A stretch of 64,000 nt of DNA from Hyperoodon ampullatus (GCA_949752795.1 OX457056.1:177964428-178028427), one strand, 5' to 3'; positions 35,640 to 48,779 are shown, counted from the stretch's first letter. Translations and numbers: made by a program. Notes: generated by a model from the sequence alone, not told the origin.

Positions 35640-36975
35640 AAGCTGTTTCACTCAAAGAATGACAGGGGCATGCCAGAAGTACACACAGAGGGAGCCAGTT
35701 TGAAGAGGCTTCTTTTAGCCAAATCATTGGACACTTTGGTCATCAAAATAAGTAATGATAGTAATAGATTAAAATCCATAAAATAAAATGACAGTTTAGA
35801 AGTCTGCACTGAGTTAAATAAATAATTCGATAAATGGGGGAGAGGAGATAGCTTTTCTTTACAGAAGAATTCCACCTAATAAGTGAAGGAATCATGGAAC
35901 TTGGAAAGCACATTTTGGCAACCATTACAGTGATAATCGTTTCAGGCCAACATCATCAGTGAATGCTTAAACTACTGGTTTAAAGTCTGATGAGAAACAA
36001 AGTGTTTTTATAGTGTCTAAGCATATCTTCACAAAGTATGGTTAATAATAAAGTGAAAAGTAGTAACATGACAGTGAAGAAACCTGACAGATGCCACCTC
36101 AATTAAGCGTTCTAAATTAACATCACTAATAATGGACAAATAAGTATCATATGCATCCTGAGGACATACTATCACTTTTGTAGTGGTTCTTGCCAAAAAT
36201 GCATAAGCTAAATCTAAGCTTAAGGAAACATCAGACAGACACAGATGGAAGGACATTTCTATAAAATAAACAGCATCTACTGTTCAAAATTTTCAAAATC
36301 ACAAAAAACTAAGACTGAGGAGTACCAGAGTAAAGGAGACCAAAAAGACATGACAGCTAAGTTAAACATGGCAAATTCAACTGAACCTGGACCAGGAACA
36401 AATTTTTCTTGTGCTCTAAAGCTGGAGTTGGCAAACGTTTTCTGTAATAGGCCAGATAATAAAAGTGTTAGGCTTTTAGGGGCACACTGAGTTTGTTTTG
36501 ACTTTTCAGCTCTGTTCTTGCATCCCCAAATCGTCCATAGACAATATGTAAATGAATGGTGTGTCTGTGTTCCAGCTCAAATTAATTTAAAAAAACAAAC
36601 AAACTGAAGGCTATTCTGATTTGGCCTGAGGACAGCTGTTTCTCAATACTGCTCCATACTCCCATCCCCAATAAAGGACATTAGAGGGACAGCTGGAAAC
36701 ATCTGAATAAAATCTATAGTTAAAAGTATTGTATCAGTGATAATTGCATTGTGATTGTATAAGAGACTGTCTTTTTAGGAAATAAACACAAGTATCTTGG
36801 GTAAAGGAACTTTATGTCTATAATGTGCTCTTAAATGGTTTTAAAAACATAATATACAAATATGGTAAAATATTAACATTCGAGAGTCTAGGGGAAATGG
36901 GGACTAGGAATTGTTTGTGCTTTCGTAACTTTTCTGTATGCCTGAAATTCAAAATAAAAAAAAAATTAAGGTGTA
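35640..36975 (+). mobile_element. Ancient L1M-type 3' end, split by hAT copy
   Basis: Sense-oriented old L1 3' region with landmarks 'aatgacaggggcatgccaga', 'ggagaggagatagcttttct', 'cctaataagtgaaggaatca', 'aaggaaacatcagacagaca' and a 3' end 'cttttctgtatgcctgaaat' followed by an A-rich tail at 36952-36968. It is interrupted at about 36419-36650 by a hAT-type element. Exact subfamily not determined; the 5' boundary is approximate. Confidence 0.6.
36419..36650. mobile_element. hAT-type non-autonomous element (copy 1 of 3)
   Basis: Begins 'gctggagttggcaaacgttt', then 'taggccagataataaaagtg', 'ttaggcttttaggggcacac' and 'ccatagacaatatgtaaatg', ending near 'ttctgatttggcctgaggac'. The same order occurs at 39597 and 44414, defining one repeat family. 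The Charlie-type assignment rests on family resemblance. Confidence 0.7.
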
Positions 36976-37174
36976 TTTCAGATCAAGTGGGCTGGGAAAA
37001 TATAACTTATCTCACAGGTCCATGTAAATGTATTTTCAATTACTTACTTTTATATATCTTGAAATTCTAACTGGAATTGCTTAATTCACATATATAGGCA
37101 TTTTGAAATTTGAAATTTAATAGATAAACATTTTAATTTCATTACCAGCAACAATAGGTTCAAGTGATTCCTAA

Positions 37175-38054
37175 CGATAAAATATTTATTTATTTATTTA
37201 TTCATTCATTCATTCATTCATTTATTTAGGCTGTGTCGGGTCTTAGTTGTGGCATGCAGGATCTTCGTTGAGGCATGCGGGATTTTTTGTTGTGGCACAC
37301 GGGCTTCTCTCTAGTTGTGGTGTGCAGGTCTTCTCTTTTCTAGTTGTGGCACACAGGCTCCAGGGTGCATGGTCTCTGTAGTTGTGGCGCACGTGGACTC
37401 TAGTTTGTGGCACACAGGCTCTCTGGTTGAGGCACATGAGCTCAGTAGTTGTGGCACGTGGGCTTAGTTGCCCCACGGCATGTGGGATCCTAGTACCCTG
37501 ACCAGGGATTGAACCCATGTCCCCTGCATTGGAAGGTGGATTTTTTTTTTTTTTTTTTTGCTTTACAATGGTGTGTTAATTTCTGCTTTATAACAAAGTG
37601 AATCAGTTATACATATGTTGAAGTGAATCATATACATATGTTCCCATATCTCTTCCCTCTTGCGTCTCCCTCCCTCCCACCCTACCTATCACCCCTCTAG
37701 GTGATCACAGAGCACCGAGTTGATCTCCCTGTGCTATGCGGCTGCTTCCCACTAGCTATCTATTTTACGTTTGGTAGTGTATACATGTCCATGCCACTCT
37801 CTCACTTTGTCACAGCCTACCCTTCCCCCTCCCCATATCCTCAAGTCCATTCTGTAGTAGGTCTGTGTCTTTATTCCCGTCTTGCCCCTAGGTTCTTCAT
37901 GAACTTTGTTTTTTTTTTCCCCTTAGATTCCATATATATGTGTTAGCATATGGTATTTGTTTTCTCTTTCTGACTTACTTCACTCTGTATGACAGACTCT
38001 ATGGAAGGTGGATTCTTTACCATTGGATCACCAGGGAAGTCCCCGATAAAATAT
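37175..38054 (-). mobile_element. tRNA-derived SINE interrupted by an L1 3' end
   Basis: An older CHR-like SINE (TTTA/TTCA tail at about 37186-37230; head revcomp gggacttccctggtgatcca ending at 38043) is cut by an L1 insertion at 37543-38001. The flanks cgataaaatat at 37175-37185 and 38044-38054 form its target-site duplication. The body has unusual internal repeats of agttgtggcacac-type units. Confidence 0.88.
37530..38014 (-). mobile_element. L1 3' end nested in SINE
   Basis: The insert (37543-38001) is a 5'-truncated L1 with a long A-tail (T-run at 37541-37559), the young-type 3' UTR (caccgagttgatctccctgt) and the last few ORF2 codons. The 13-bp duplication tggaaggtggatt at 37530-37542 and 38002-38014 is copied from the host SINE. 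A small internal partial repeat of gtgaatca...tatacatatg lies at about 37598-37640. Confidence 0.92.
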
Positions 38055-39116
38055 ATTTTGATGAATAGTTACCTGCATATGTAAAATTTCCTTTCCTTTC
38101 CTTAAATATAAATAATAATATAGTTAGGTCCCATCTACTTTCATGATTTTCCATTTACCCTTTAAGCAATTTTCCCTGTTTGGAAAATTTTAGTAGCTTT
38201 TAGGACTTCTGCTTCTAGCCAAGATGGAGTAACAGGGACTGGAATTACTCTTCGGCCTAAAACAACTAAAAACCTGGACAAAATATATGAAACAGTGGTT
38301 TTCAAGATATTGAATGGCAGGCAAGAAAGGACAGTGATCCTTGAGAGACAGGAGACAAATGAGGTGAGCCCTACAATTGCCTCAGCTTAGTGCCTGGAGA
38401 AAGTTTCCAGTACATGATGTAGGGAAGGGGAATCCAGGTGGAGCCTAGTAAGCACCTTGAGTTGTGGAGGTAGAGCTGGGACTATAAGGAGGCTAAGGTG
38501 GCCAGAACTCTTAGGGCAGAGAACTGGAGAGGAAAGAGCTATGCAGAGTTCCAGAGACCTACAGAGGGTCCTCTCTAGTCTTAAGCTGAGTATTGATTAC
38601 CACCTGTGTGAGGAGACTACCCAAGGTTGGGAGGAAAAACAACCTAAACAATTAGAGGAAAGAATTCCTAGAGCTCCCTCAATACTATGAATTGTGCCTG
38701 TTCCCAATAGCCAAAGTGGAAAAATATCTCATAATTCACAGTGCATCAACAAGAGTACTCAGAAGGGTTTTGTTTCAGTAGTGGTACAAAATTAGGCCTA
38801 GACTAAATGCTGTTCTGGTTTCACCTAACAAAACTTAAAAGCAAGGTTGAAAGGATAAAACTTTTTCTAAGTAACTGTGTCCTAAAACAAAGCTCAAGAA
38901 TATTTAAAGGAATATAAAAATATGCAGCACTCAAAAAGGTGGTGAAATTCATTGTGTCTTAACATCTAATCAAAATAACCAGTTGTAAAAAGAAGTAGGG
39001 AAAATATAATTCATAATAAGAAAAATCAGTCAATTAAAACCAACCCAGAAATGACACGGATGATAAAATTAGACAAAGACATTAAAACAGTTATTACATT
39101 TGTCTTCTTTATGTTT

Positions 39117-39596
39117 AAGAAGCTAAGATCACCTAGAGACTGTCATGCAGAGTGAAGTAAGTCAGAGAGAGAAAAACAATACAGTATGCTAACACATATG
39201 TATGGAATCTAAAAAAAAAAAAAGTGGTTCTGAAGAACGTAGGGGCAGGACAGGAATAAAGACGCAGACATAGAGAATGGACTTGAGGACATGAGGAGGG
39301 GGAAGGGTAAGCTGGGACGAAGTGAGAGAGTGACATTGACATATATACACTACCAAATGTAAAATAGATAGCTAGTGGGAAGCAGCCACATAGCACAGGG
39401 AGATCAGCTAGGTGCTTTGTGACCACCTAGAGGGGTGGGGTAGGGATGGTGGGAGGGAGATGCAAGAGGGAGGAGATATGGGGATATATGTATATGTATA
39501 GCTGATTCACTTTGTTATACAGCAGAAACTAACACACCATTGTAAAACAATTATACTCCAATAAAGATGTTTTTTTAAAAAAAGAAGCTAAGATCA
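39117..39596 (+). mobile_element. L1 3' end inserted in ancient L1M
   Basis: The insert (39132-39581) holds the last ORF2 codons and the complete young-type 3' UTR in sense orientation, ending 'ttatactccaataaagatgt' with a polyadenylation-like AATAAA and an A-tail. A perfect 15-bp target-site duplication, aagaagctaagatca, flanks it at 39117-39131 and 39582-39596. It is the only young-type L1 in sense with RBPJ. Confidence 0.94.
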
Positions 39597-39830
39597 GGAG
39601 TGTATAAAATTTTTGTTAAAGGGTAAAATGGTAGGTATTTTTGTGACCCAAACAGCCTCTGTTGTAACTACTCAAATCTGTTGTAGCACAAAAGCAGCCT
39701 CAGACAATGTGTAAACCAATGGACATTTCTGTATACTGGAGTATAACTTTATTTCTAAAATAGGCAGTGGATTGCATTCGATGTGCAGGCTGTAATTGTA
39801 GATCCCTGAGCTAGAGGAGAGGTTGAACAA
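39597..39830. mobile_element. hAT-type non-autonomous element (copy 2 of 3)
   Basis: 'tgttaaagggtaaaatggta', 'ctgttgtaactactcaaatc' and 'gtgtaaaccaatggacattt' align with the interior of the 36419 copy. It is strongly diverged and its ends are eroded. Confidence 0.6.
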
Positions 39831-41069
39831 CTTAAATAGAGGACCTGGAAGATAAAAAAGGGAAGATCCAAAGCAAATTCTAGAGATGAAAACTAAACTA
39901 TTTAAACGAAAAAATACACTTGGTGGGATTAATCACGGATATACACTGTTGAAGAAGAGATTAGCAAACTTGAAGGCATACCAATAGAAACTATCCAAAA
40001 TGAAGCACACAGAGAAAATATCTGGAAAAAAAAAAGATCATTAATGAGCTGTGGTTTATTTTCAAATACACCAATATACATGTAATTGGAGTCATTGAAG
40101 GGGAAGGTATGACTAAAAGAATATATGAAGACATAATGGCTGAAAATTTTCTAAATTTTTGAAAACTATAAAACCACAGTTCCAAGAAACTCGGTGAACC
40201 CCAAGTGCAAAAACTATCATTGTTTTTAAACCACATCATCATCAAATTGCTTGAAGTCAGTGATAAAGAGAAAATGTTAAATGCAACAGAGAAAGAAAGA
40301 TAAATTATATACAGAGGAAAAAAGATATATATAAGGATGACAGAGGTTTCTCATCTGAAACCTTGCTAGGGAGAAGACAGTGGAACAAGAGCTTTAAAGT
40401 ACTCAAGGGGGGAAAATATGGCAACCTAGATAGAATTCTATACCTAGCAAAGGCAAAATAAAGACATTTTTAGACATAAGAAACTGAAAAGGAATTAATC
40501 ATAAACAGGCCTGAGCTACAAAAAATGTTAAAGAAATCCTTCATGCAGAAGGATAATCATATCAAATAGAAATCTGTTTCTGTATAAATTACTAGCATCA
40601 AGAGTGAGAAAGGTAATACACTATAGATTCTACAGCTATTTAAAGGATAACAAGCAAATATTAGAAATAACTTTCTGCCGATAAATTCAACAACTTTTGA
40701 AGAGATACACAAATTCCTTGAAACTGGCAAGCTACTAAAGCTTACTTAGGAAGAAACAGATAGATAACCTGAATAACCCTATATCTAAAGAAATTGAACT
40801 TGTAATTCTAAACCATCCACATAGAAAGTTCCAGGCTTAGATGATTTTGCTATTGAATTCTACCAGACATTTAAGAAATACATCATGCCAGTTCTATACA
40901 TACTCTTCCAGAAAACTGGAAAGCAGGACATATTTCCCAGTTCATTCTGTTAGGACAGTGATGCCCTGTTACTAAAAGCAGACAAAGACATTAAAATAAA
41001 ATGAAATTGTGGACTGGTATCCCTTATGAACACAGATATAAAAGGTCTTAACAGTTTTTCAAAACGAAT

Positions 41070-41440
41070 CCAATAGTATTTTTTTTTTGATCTGTTGATT
41101 TCTTTTTTAAATTTTATTTTTATTTTTGGCTGCATTGGGTCTTCGTTGCTGTGCGCAGGCTTTCCCTAATTTCGGTGAACGGGGGCTACTCTTCGTTGCG
41201 GTGCGTGGACTTCTCATCGCGATGGCTTCTCTTGTTGTGGAGCAGGGGCTCTAGGCGCGCGAGCTTCAGTAGTTGTGGCTTGCGGTCTCTAGAGCGCAGG
41301 TTCAGTAGTTGTGGCGCATGGGCTTAGTTGCTCCACGGCATGTGGGATCTTCCTGGACCAGGGCTCGAACCCATGTCCCCTGCATCGGCAGGTGGATTCT
41401 TAACTACTGCGCCACCAGGGAAGTCCCCCAGCAATATATT
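41070..41440 (-). mobile_element. CHR-1-type SINE inside ancient L1M
   Basis: Head (revcomp gggacttccctggtggcgca) ends at about 41427, full CHR-1 body, T-rich tail at 41081-41125. The flanks ccaatagtatt and cagcaatatatt are a plausible diverged target-site duplication. The L1M ORF2 sequence resumes at about 41430. Confidence 0.88.
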
Positions 41441-42627
41441 AAAAAGATAATACATCGTGATCTAATGAGATTTATCTCAGAAATGGAAATCAATCAATGT
41501 CATTTTAATACATTAACAACAAAAGGAAAATCATTTGGTCATCTCAGGGATTTAGAAAAAGCTTTTGACATTTCATTCTTCATCATAATTTTCATCAATC
41601 TAGGAATAGAAGGGAATTTCCTCATTCTGATAAAGCTTACCTATAAACAAACTACATTTAACACCATACTTGTGAAAGACTGAATGTTTTCCCTCAAGAT
41701 CAGGAACAATTGCAGGGGTGTCCACTTTTAACCACTTCCATTTAACATTGTACTTGAGGTTCTAATTAGTACGGGTAAGGCCAGAAAAAGAAAGGCATCT
41801 AAATTGGAAAGAAGTAAAACTGACTTTATTTGTAGACATTACTATTATCTCTATGGAATCTTCCAAAAAAAAAAGTTACTAGAACTAATAGGTGAGTTTA
41901 ACAAGGTGGTAGGCTACACAGTCAACGTATAAAGCATACAAAAATGAATTACGTTTTTTATACTCATAATGAACAGTGGGAAATTGAAATTTAAAAAACA
42001 ATAGCATCAAAAAATATGTGATTCTTAGGGGAAAATATCTGACACATGATGTGCAAAAACTATATACTGAAAACTACAAAACATTGCTGAGAAGTCCTAA
42101 ATAAATGTTCTTTGGGCAGAAGACTCAATAGTGTCAGTTCTTCCCAAATTAATCTATGGATTCAACATAATCCCAATCAAAATCCCAATGGGCTTTTTTA
42201 TAGCAGTTGACAAGCTGTTTCTAAAATTTATAATGCAAATGCAAATGTCTTAGACTAGCCAAAACAACCTTGAAAAAGGGCAGTAAGAACTTAACACTAC
42301 CTGATTTCAAAACTTGTTAGATAGCTACAGTAATTAAGGATGGTATTGGTTTAAAGATAGCAAGTAGATCATTGCGACAGAATAGTGGCCAGAAATTGTT
42401 CTTGAGGTAAGTTTTTCAGTCAAGGTACAAAGGCAGTTTAGGCAGCTAAAGGGTTTTTAACAAAGGATTCTAGAACAGTTGGATAACCATATGCACCCAC
42501 CACTTACATAACATAAAATAACTATGATTCATACCTGGAACCATATACAAAAATTAGACCAAAATAGACCTAAATGTAAAATTTCAAATTATACAACTTT
42601 TAGACGAAAACAAGCAAGACACATTTT

Positions 42628-43208
<581 letters not shown>

Positions 43209-43214
43209 GGGAAA

Positions 43215-43465
43215 AGGTCACAAATTTTTTTGTTTTCTGTTGCATGTAAAAGTTATGTTTATGCTATAATGTATAGCATTATGTCTAATGCAATAGCATT
43301 ATGTCTGGGGGAAAAAAGTACCTACCTTAATTAAAAAATAATGCTGTTGGGAAAATGGTGCTGACAGACTTGCTTGATGCAGGGTTGCCACAGACCTCCA
43401 ATTTGTTTAAAAAAAGACAATATCTGTGAAGTGCAATAAAGTGAAGCACAATAAAATGGTACTTA
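43215..43465 (-). mobile_element. Tigger-type (pogo-like) DNA transposon, internally deleted
   Basis: 'gtaaaagttatgtttatgct' near one end and 'gcagggttgccacagacctc', 'caatatctgtgaagtgcaat' and 'aaagtgaagcacaataaaa' near the other match the two ends of Tigger1 with the transposase gene deleted. The outermost terminal repeats are eroded. Orientation is by the usual convention and uncertain. Confidence 0.75.
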
Positions 43466-43599
43466 AGAAGTTAAAACTCCCCTACCATATGGCCTAGCCA
43501 TTTCATTCTTACATATTCAGTTACGAAGAATGGAAACATGTTAATACAAAGACCTGAATACAGATGTTTGTGGAAGTGTTAGTTATAATAGCCATATAG

Positions 43600-43828
43600 G
43601 TATAACTCGTGCGCCACAACTGCTGAACCTGCGCCCCAGAGCCCGCGAGCCACAACTCCTGAAGCCTGGGCGCCTAGAGCCTGTGCTCTGCGATGGGAGA
43701 GGCCACCACAGTGAGAGGCCCGCACACCACAGTGGAGAGTGGCCCCTACTGTCCGCAACTAGACAAAGCCTGCGCACAGCAACAAAGACCCAACACAGCC
43801 ATAAATGAATGAATGAATGAATAAATAA
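43600..43828 (+). mobile_element. CHR-1-type SINE, 5'-truncated
   Basis: The element starts within the body ('gcgccacaactgctgaacct') and runs to the usual 3' end and an (AATG)n-(AAAT)n tail. The tRNA-like head with the polymerase III promoter boxes is absent, so the copy could not be transcribed from its own promoter. The join with the ancient L1M is abrupt and no duplication was seen. Confidence 0.85.
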
Positions 43829-44044
43829 GGAATTTTATATCACTTTTCATTGGGGTGTATGGAGGTTGGACACTTCAATTCAGAAAGGGTTTCTTTCCCT
43901 TAAAAAAAATCTCTTAAACCTGCCCGATTCTATCCTAACCCCCATCTTGCAACTTAAACAACAGTGAAAAGGTGTGTTGTTATTTAGAGGATGATCTTTT
44001 AGATAGTGTTCTAAAAGCACAGTTTTTCTGACACAGTTAAAAAA

Positions 44045-44366
44045 AATTTTTTTAAATAAATGTATTTATTTATTTTTGGCTGCTTTGGGTCTTCGTTGCT
44101 GTGCGTGGGCTTTCTGTAGTTGCGGCGAGCGGGAGTTACTCTTTGTTGCGGTGCGCGGGCTTCTCATTGTGGTGGCTTCTCTTTTGTTGTCGAGCATGGG
44201 CTCTAGGTGTGTGAGCTTCAGGAGTTGTGGCTCACAGGCTCAGTAGCTGTGGCACATGGGGTTAATTGCCCTGCAGCATGTGGGATCTTCCTGGACCAGG
44301 GATCAAACCTGTGTCCCCTGCATTGGCAGGCAGATTCTTCACCACTGCACCACCAGGGGAATTCCA
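44045..44366 (-). mobile_element. CHR-1-type SINE
   Basis: Minus-strand head ggaattcccctggtggtgca at 44365, CHR-1 body and a T/A-rich tail at about 44039-44080. Moderately diverged. Confidence 0.88.
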
Positions 44367-44413
44367 GTTCTGCAACTTTTCTTTTAAAATCATTTTATTT
44401 TTTATTGCTTATG

Positions 44414-44593
44414 CAGGGGTCAGCAAATGTTTTCTGTAAAGAGCCAAGTAGTACATATTTTAGGCTTTGAGGTCTGCATACTATCTCTGTTGCATAGACT
44501 TCTGTTCTTTTTTACAACCCTTTAAAAACGTAAAAGGCATTCTTAGCTCCTAGAGAGTATAAAAACAGGCTGCTAGTGTGGTTTGCTGACCTG
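44414..44593. mobile_element. hAT-type non-autonomous element (copy 3 of 3)
   Basis: Terminal inverted repeats are visible: caggggtcagcaaat at the left and the complement of tttgctgacctg at the right. The interior 'ctgtaaagagccaagtagta' and 'tattttaggctttgaggtct' matches the copies at 36419 and 39597. It is the best preserved of the three at its ends. Confidence 0.78.
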
Positions 44594-45590
44594 TGGCCTG
44601 TAGTAGTATTTCTCAAAGTATACTCTGTAGCTCTCTAAAATGTTTGCCGGTACAGAGGTGTGTGTATGGAATTACCTTGGGCACACTTGATACAACAAAA
44701 CTAGGTTTCTTTACCAGAAGACAGTTCACATTGGAACCTTTATTATTTGGATTTTACAAGTGACAAAAATCCAATTTGAGTAGCACAGGGACTGATCCTA
44801 TTGGTAAGGATGGCTGTCCGGACTTTCCAACTTTGTGGGCCACATCATTCCTTGAGTAGTTGGGACTGGCTATGGTTAGCTCCCAGCTCAAATGCTTTCC
44901 CCCCAGCCCCCAACGTGTGCACGCACATGTACATCTGGTTTAAATCACTTATGTGTCCTTTGGCCTAATCATGGTGGTGTATATGAATGTGGTGAGGAAG
45001 TAAGGGTTCTGTTTTCAGAAGAATAGGGGTTAACACTGTTAAGGACGTTCTTTTTTGTGAATTTTGTTTGCGATATTAAAAAAAAAAGTAGACGTTTATA
45101 AAGGAAAAAAGAGCCAAAAGTTTGACGAAGATGGTGATAGTTTAAACATGTCAAACTAGAATGGCATTTGCGATGCTTTCATGTGAGTAAAAATACTGGT
45201 AAAAATTTCTGATTTTCTAAACGTTTAAGCTAATGTGTTTTAAGTGAGTAAACACTTTCAAAAATAGTTGCTCCATAGTGTTCTTCGAATAATTGTTAAT
45301 TGGCTTTCATTCAGAATGAATATTTTATAAGGAATTATTAAATGAAATAACAAAGAATACATAAGCTTCAAAACTTGTTAGATAGTAACTATTACAACAA
45401 ATTATGAGTTTTAGCTTTGTTGTTACTGTTTTTTAACAATTCAATAATACAAAGTAGTAATTCTACTGGTAACGTTCTTACAGCACCTATATTATGTTTT
45501 CAAATGACAAAATTTCCCTCATTCTTTCTTAAAAAGACATTGAGCAATTTTCTCATCTTATTGTTCGAACATTTTTGGTTTTCTTTAATC

Positions 45591-45810
45591 CACTGGTTGT
45601 CAACCCAGGTGACCTCCCCCTTTACCCCCCTGACGTTTGGCAATATCTGGAGACATTTTTGGTTGTCACAACTGTAGGAAAGGTGCTGTTGGCTTCTAAT
45701 GGGTAGAAGTTAGAGATGTTGCTAAAGACCTTCCAATGCACAGCACAGCTCCCTCACAACAAAGAATTGTTTAGCCCAGGATGTCAACACTGCTGAAATT
45801 GAAACCCTAT
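45591..45810. mobile_element. MER20 (hAT-Charlie)
   Basis: 'cactggttgtcaacccaggt', 'tttggcaatatctggagaca', 'tttttggttgtcacaactgt', 'caatgcacagcacagctccc' and 'acaacaaagaattgtttagc' follow the MER20 sequence over its full length of about 220 bp. MER20 is an ancient eutherian element; some copies elsewhere are known as endometrial regulatory elements, but nothing here shows activity. Confidence 0.88.
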
Positions 45811-46184
45811 TCAATTAACCAAACCCTAGAGTAAATGAAGAGCACATGGGCTGTCGTTCCATGGTCTTTATTTTTTAATTGTGTTTCTTTTGAGTATATT
45901 GCCTATATCTTTTTTAACGGCTCCTTATGCACAACAAAACTGTCAACCTATAACTGCCAGATAACATAATTTTAATGTTTGATATTCTATTAACAAAGCA
46001 AAATTTTTTCTTGTTGAAAGAAGCTATTTGGCAAATTACTACTACAGGACAACTATTATTAATGGTTACTTAAGGTTCTGGTTGCTTTTTTCAAGAATTT
46101 GTATTATAAATATGAAGGGAAAAGACAAGGAAAACTAGAGCTGTCATCTTGCATTCATCATAAATACCTTGAGATCTGTAATCT

Positions 46185-46265
46185 TTTGTCGTAATCATTA
46201 TTGTGAACAGTTCAGCTAGCACGATAGTGCCTGGGATGTAATAGGTTCTCAATAAATCTTTCATG
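46185..46265 (+). repeat. MIR 3' tail
   Basis: 'gatagtgcctgggatgtaat' followed by 'aggttctcaataaatctttc' is the conserved MIR tail. The rest is not recognisable. Confidence 0.6.
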
Positions 46266-46439
46266 GGAAGATGGATAAAAGTGCAGCTTACCTATTATGC
46301 TTGCAAAAACTTGTGCCTTGCAAGTCAGGTGAGACACCTGATGATTTACCTCCAGGTCATTTTCAAGTTTGCCCTCAAACTTCAGTGTAAGTCTTCTGAC
46401 CTCCATCTCCCCCTCCCTCCTGCCATTGTTCTCAGAAAA

Positions 46440-46580
46440 TAATAATAATTGGTAGAGTTTACTGACACTGGATATTTGTCAGTTTGTGGGGGTACTTAAT
46501 TTAAAATATTTTTCACAATATGTGCTATTACTGTCTTTTTTGTTTTTTAAAACAGGTGAGAAAACTCAGGCTTAGTAATT
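46440..46580 (-). repeat. MIR fragment
   Basis: 'aaaacaggtgagaaaactca' is the MIR core in reverse, preceded by 'ttcacaatatgtgctattac'. Diverged. Confidence 0.6.
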
Positions 46581-46679
46581 GACAGGCGTCAAGACTCAGA
46601 CCCCTCCCTGTTTGTTTCATACCAAAGCTGTGCTTATAATACCAGTGCAAAAATATCTGATAGTATTAATTTTGTCCTC

Positions 46680-46870
46680 CAAAGCCAGACTGCCTAAATT
46701 TGAATCCTGGGACTTCAGTATCATCTTGGGAAAGTTACTTAACCCCTCCTCCATTTCTAAAATGTACGTAATAGTGTGTCTTAAAGGCTTTGCATACTGT
46801 TTGGGAAGACAAGGAAAAAAGACATGAAATATGACAAACGTATCAAGTAATTGCTAAATGATAAAATAGA
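46680..46870 (+). repeat. MIR element
   Basis: 'agccagactgcctaaatttg' then 'aatcctgggacttcag', 'gggaaagttacttaacccct' and 'ccatttctaaaatgtacgta' are collinear with MIR including part of the tRNA-related head. It lies about 100 bp from an oppositely oriented MIR. Confidence 0.8.
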
Positions 46871-47436
46871 GACAGTAAATGCAGATAGAATTCAGCGTGG
46901 GGAAATATATTTAAAATGGTTTCTTAAAAAAATTTTTTTTCAAGTATATAGCAACTTTTCACTTTTTATGCCAGTGACTGGGCTTCTGTGCCAGTTTTGT
47001 CAAGATATTGACCTTCTCCTGGCTGGCTTAGCTTTTGTTTTCTTATCTACCTTGAATGCTATGGTCAGTCCTGTGACTTAGTAACACCTCAAATCCCTTA
47101 TTAATCGTTATCCTCTCCACACTGCACCTCTTGTCCAGTACCCAGCAGGTTTGAGAATGTGCTGTCTCTATTCCCTTGGAATGTTAGTGGGACTTGACAC
47201 TATCATTTATGGATTTCAACATTAGCCAGTCCTTCAATACCGATTTTCAATCATTTACTTGTACATAGTCAGCTTCTTTCTCCATTCCCTAGAGGGTATG
47301 TATTTCCAGATAGTACCTATGGCTCTTTTCTTACTTGTTAGGCATCACAATGGCCTCTCATTTTACAAATAACTTGTGAGGCTTTAGCTGGTGCGTGTTA
47401 GACTTCTTGCTAAAATTAAAGTGACCTTCACCTCTC

Positions 47437-47459
47437 CAGCGTCTTAACCTTTTTAATTA

Positions 47460-47491
<32 letters not shown>

Positions 47492-47698
47492 CGGTACGCG
47501 GGCCTCTCACTGTTGTGGCCTCTCCCTTTGCGGAGCACAGGCTCCAGACGTGCAGGCTCAGCGGCCATGGCTCACGGGCCCAGCCACTCTGTGGCATGTG
47601 GGATCTTCCCAGACCGGGGCACGAACCCATGTCCCCTGCATCGGCAGGTGGACTCTCAACCACTGCGCCACCAGGGAAGCCCACCAGCATCTTACCTT
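47437..47698 (-). mobile_element. CHR-2-type SINE
   Basis: The minus strand starts gggcttccctggtggcgcag at 47681 and ends with the gaggcccgcgtaccgc segment and a long A-tail (T-run of about 24 at 47467-47490). The flanks ccagc[g/a]tctta with cctttt suggest a diverged target-site duplication. Confidence 0.93.
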
Positions 47699-48589
47699 TT
47701 GATTGTTCCCCTCTTTTGAGGTTGTCTCCTTCCATAGCATCTAATAGACAGTTTCAGTTCTACCCCTACCGGTTCTTCATTTCCTTTTATACATTTTCTT
47801 CTTGACTCTCCTATCACTGTGTTTTCTTTCTGGGAGACTTCATTGACTACCATGGCTTTATTTGTGAATTGTGTATACCAATGAACCCTACTTTTCCAGC
47901 CCAGATCCCTCTCTGGAACTACAGATGGTTGTTTCCAACAACCTATTAAATACTTCCAGCTTGGAGTTCTGGGGCACTTCAGAGTTGACATTTGTGCAAT
48001 AGAACCTATTAACACTTGCTTCTCCTGAAACAAAAGACTTAAAACCTGTCTTCTCCTGTACTGTCTTCTATTACCTCTTTCTTGGTGTGGCAGCCTTTTT
48101 TTCAAGTTCGTCTTTTCTCTATGGTTTGTAAAACTCCTTCTCTATTTCACCACTAGAATTAACTAAAAAGGAAAATTAACTGTATGTTTAAAAGAAACCT
48201 CAAGATCTTGCATTGCCTTTTGTGTAGATTGAAAATCCACTTTCCACAGCATGGTGTTTTTCTATAATGGAGTGGAGATAAAATTAAATGATGATCGTTT
48301 CCTAACTCTCAAAGAGATGGATTTTTTTTTTGTAAAGATTTTAAGTTTTTTTTAGGTGTCTTAAAATTTTTTATTACCTGCTACCACTTTTATCACCATC
48401 TTATCATAGGGTGATATTTGAATTAGCTTAAACTTTTATACTTAGTATTTAAGTTTACAAATATCAGATTTTCAAGGGATTTTATAGGCTTTTCACAATT
48501 TGACTGTACCCAGCTTCTCAATTTTATTCACTGCCATGGCTCACTTTAGAATTTTAGAGAATTTATTTGTTTCCTGACTACCATTTATT

Positions 48590-48710
48590 AATTACAAGAC
48601 ATTCAGCATGGTATTAACAATACTTACCTTTTGGATTATGAGGATTAAGTGAAATAATGCATTTATTCAGGGCCTGGCACATAGTAAACACTCAAGAAAT
48701 CTTAGCTACT
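48590..48710 (+). repeat. MIR fragment
   Basis: 'ttatgaggattaagtgaaat' and 'cagggcctggcacatagtaa' with 'acactcaagaaatctt' form a MIR 3' half on the + strand. Confidence 0.75.
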
Positions 48711-48779
48711 ATTGTTTTCTGTGGCTGGTTTACTCCTCAGCCTGAATCTCTTATGTACCCAAATTTGCAGGGTCATTCC

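Noticed and set aside
47700..48080. Possible LINE fragment or 137-codon minus-strand gene
   Set aside because: Some segments feel LINE-like, but no landmark was firm enough, and the frame has no recognised domain.
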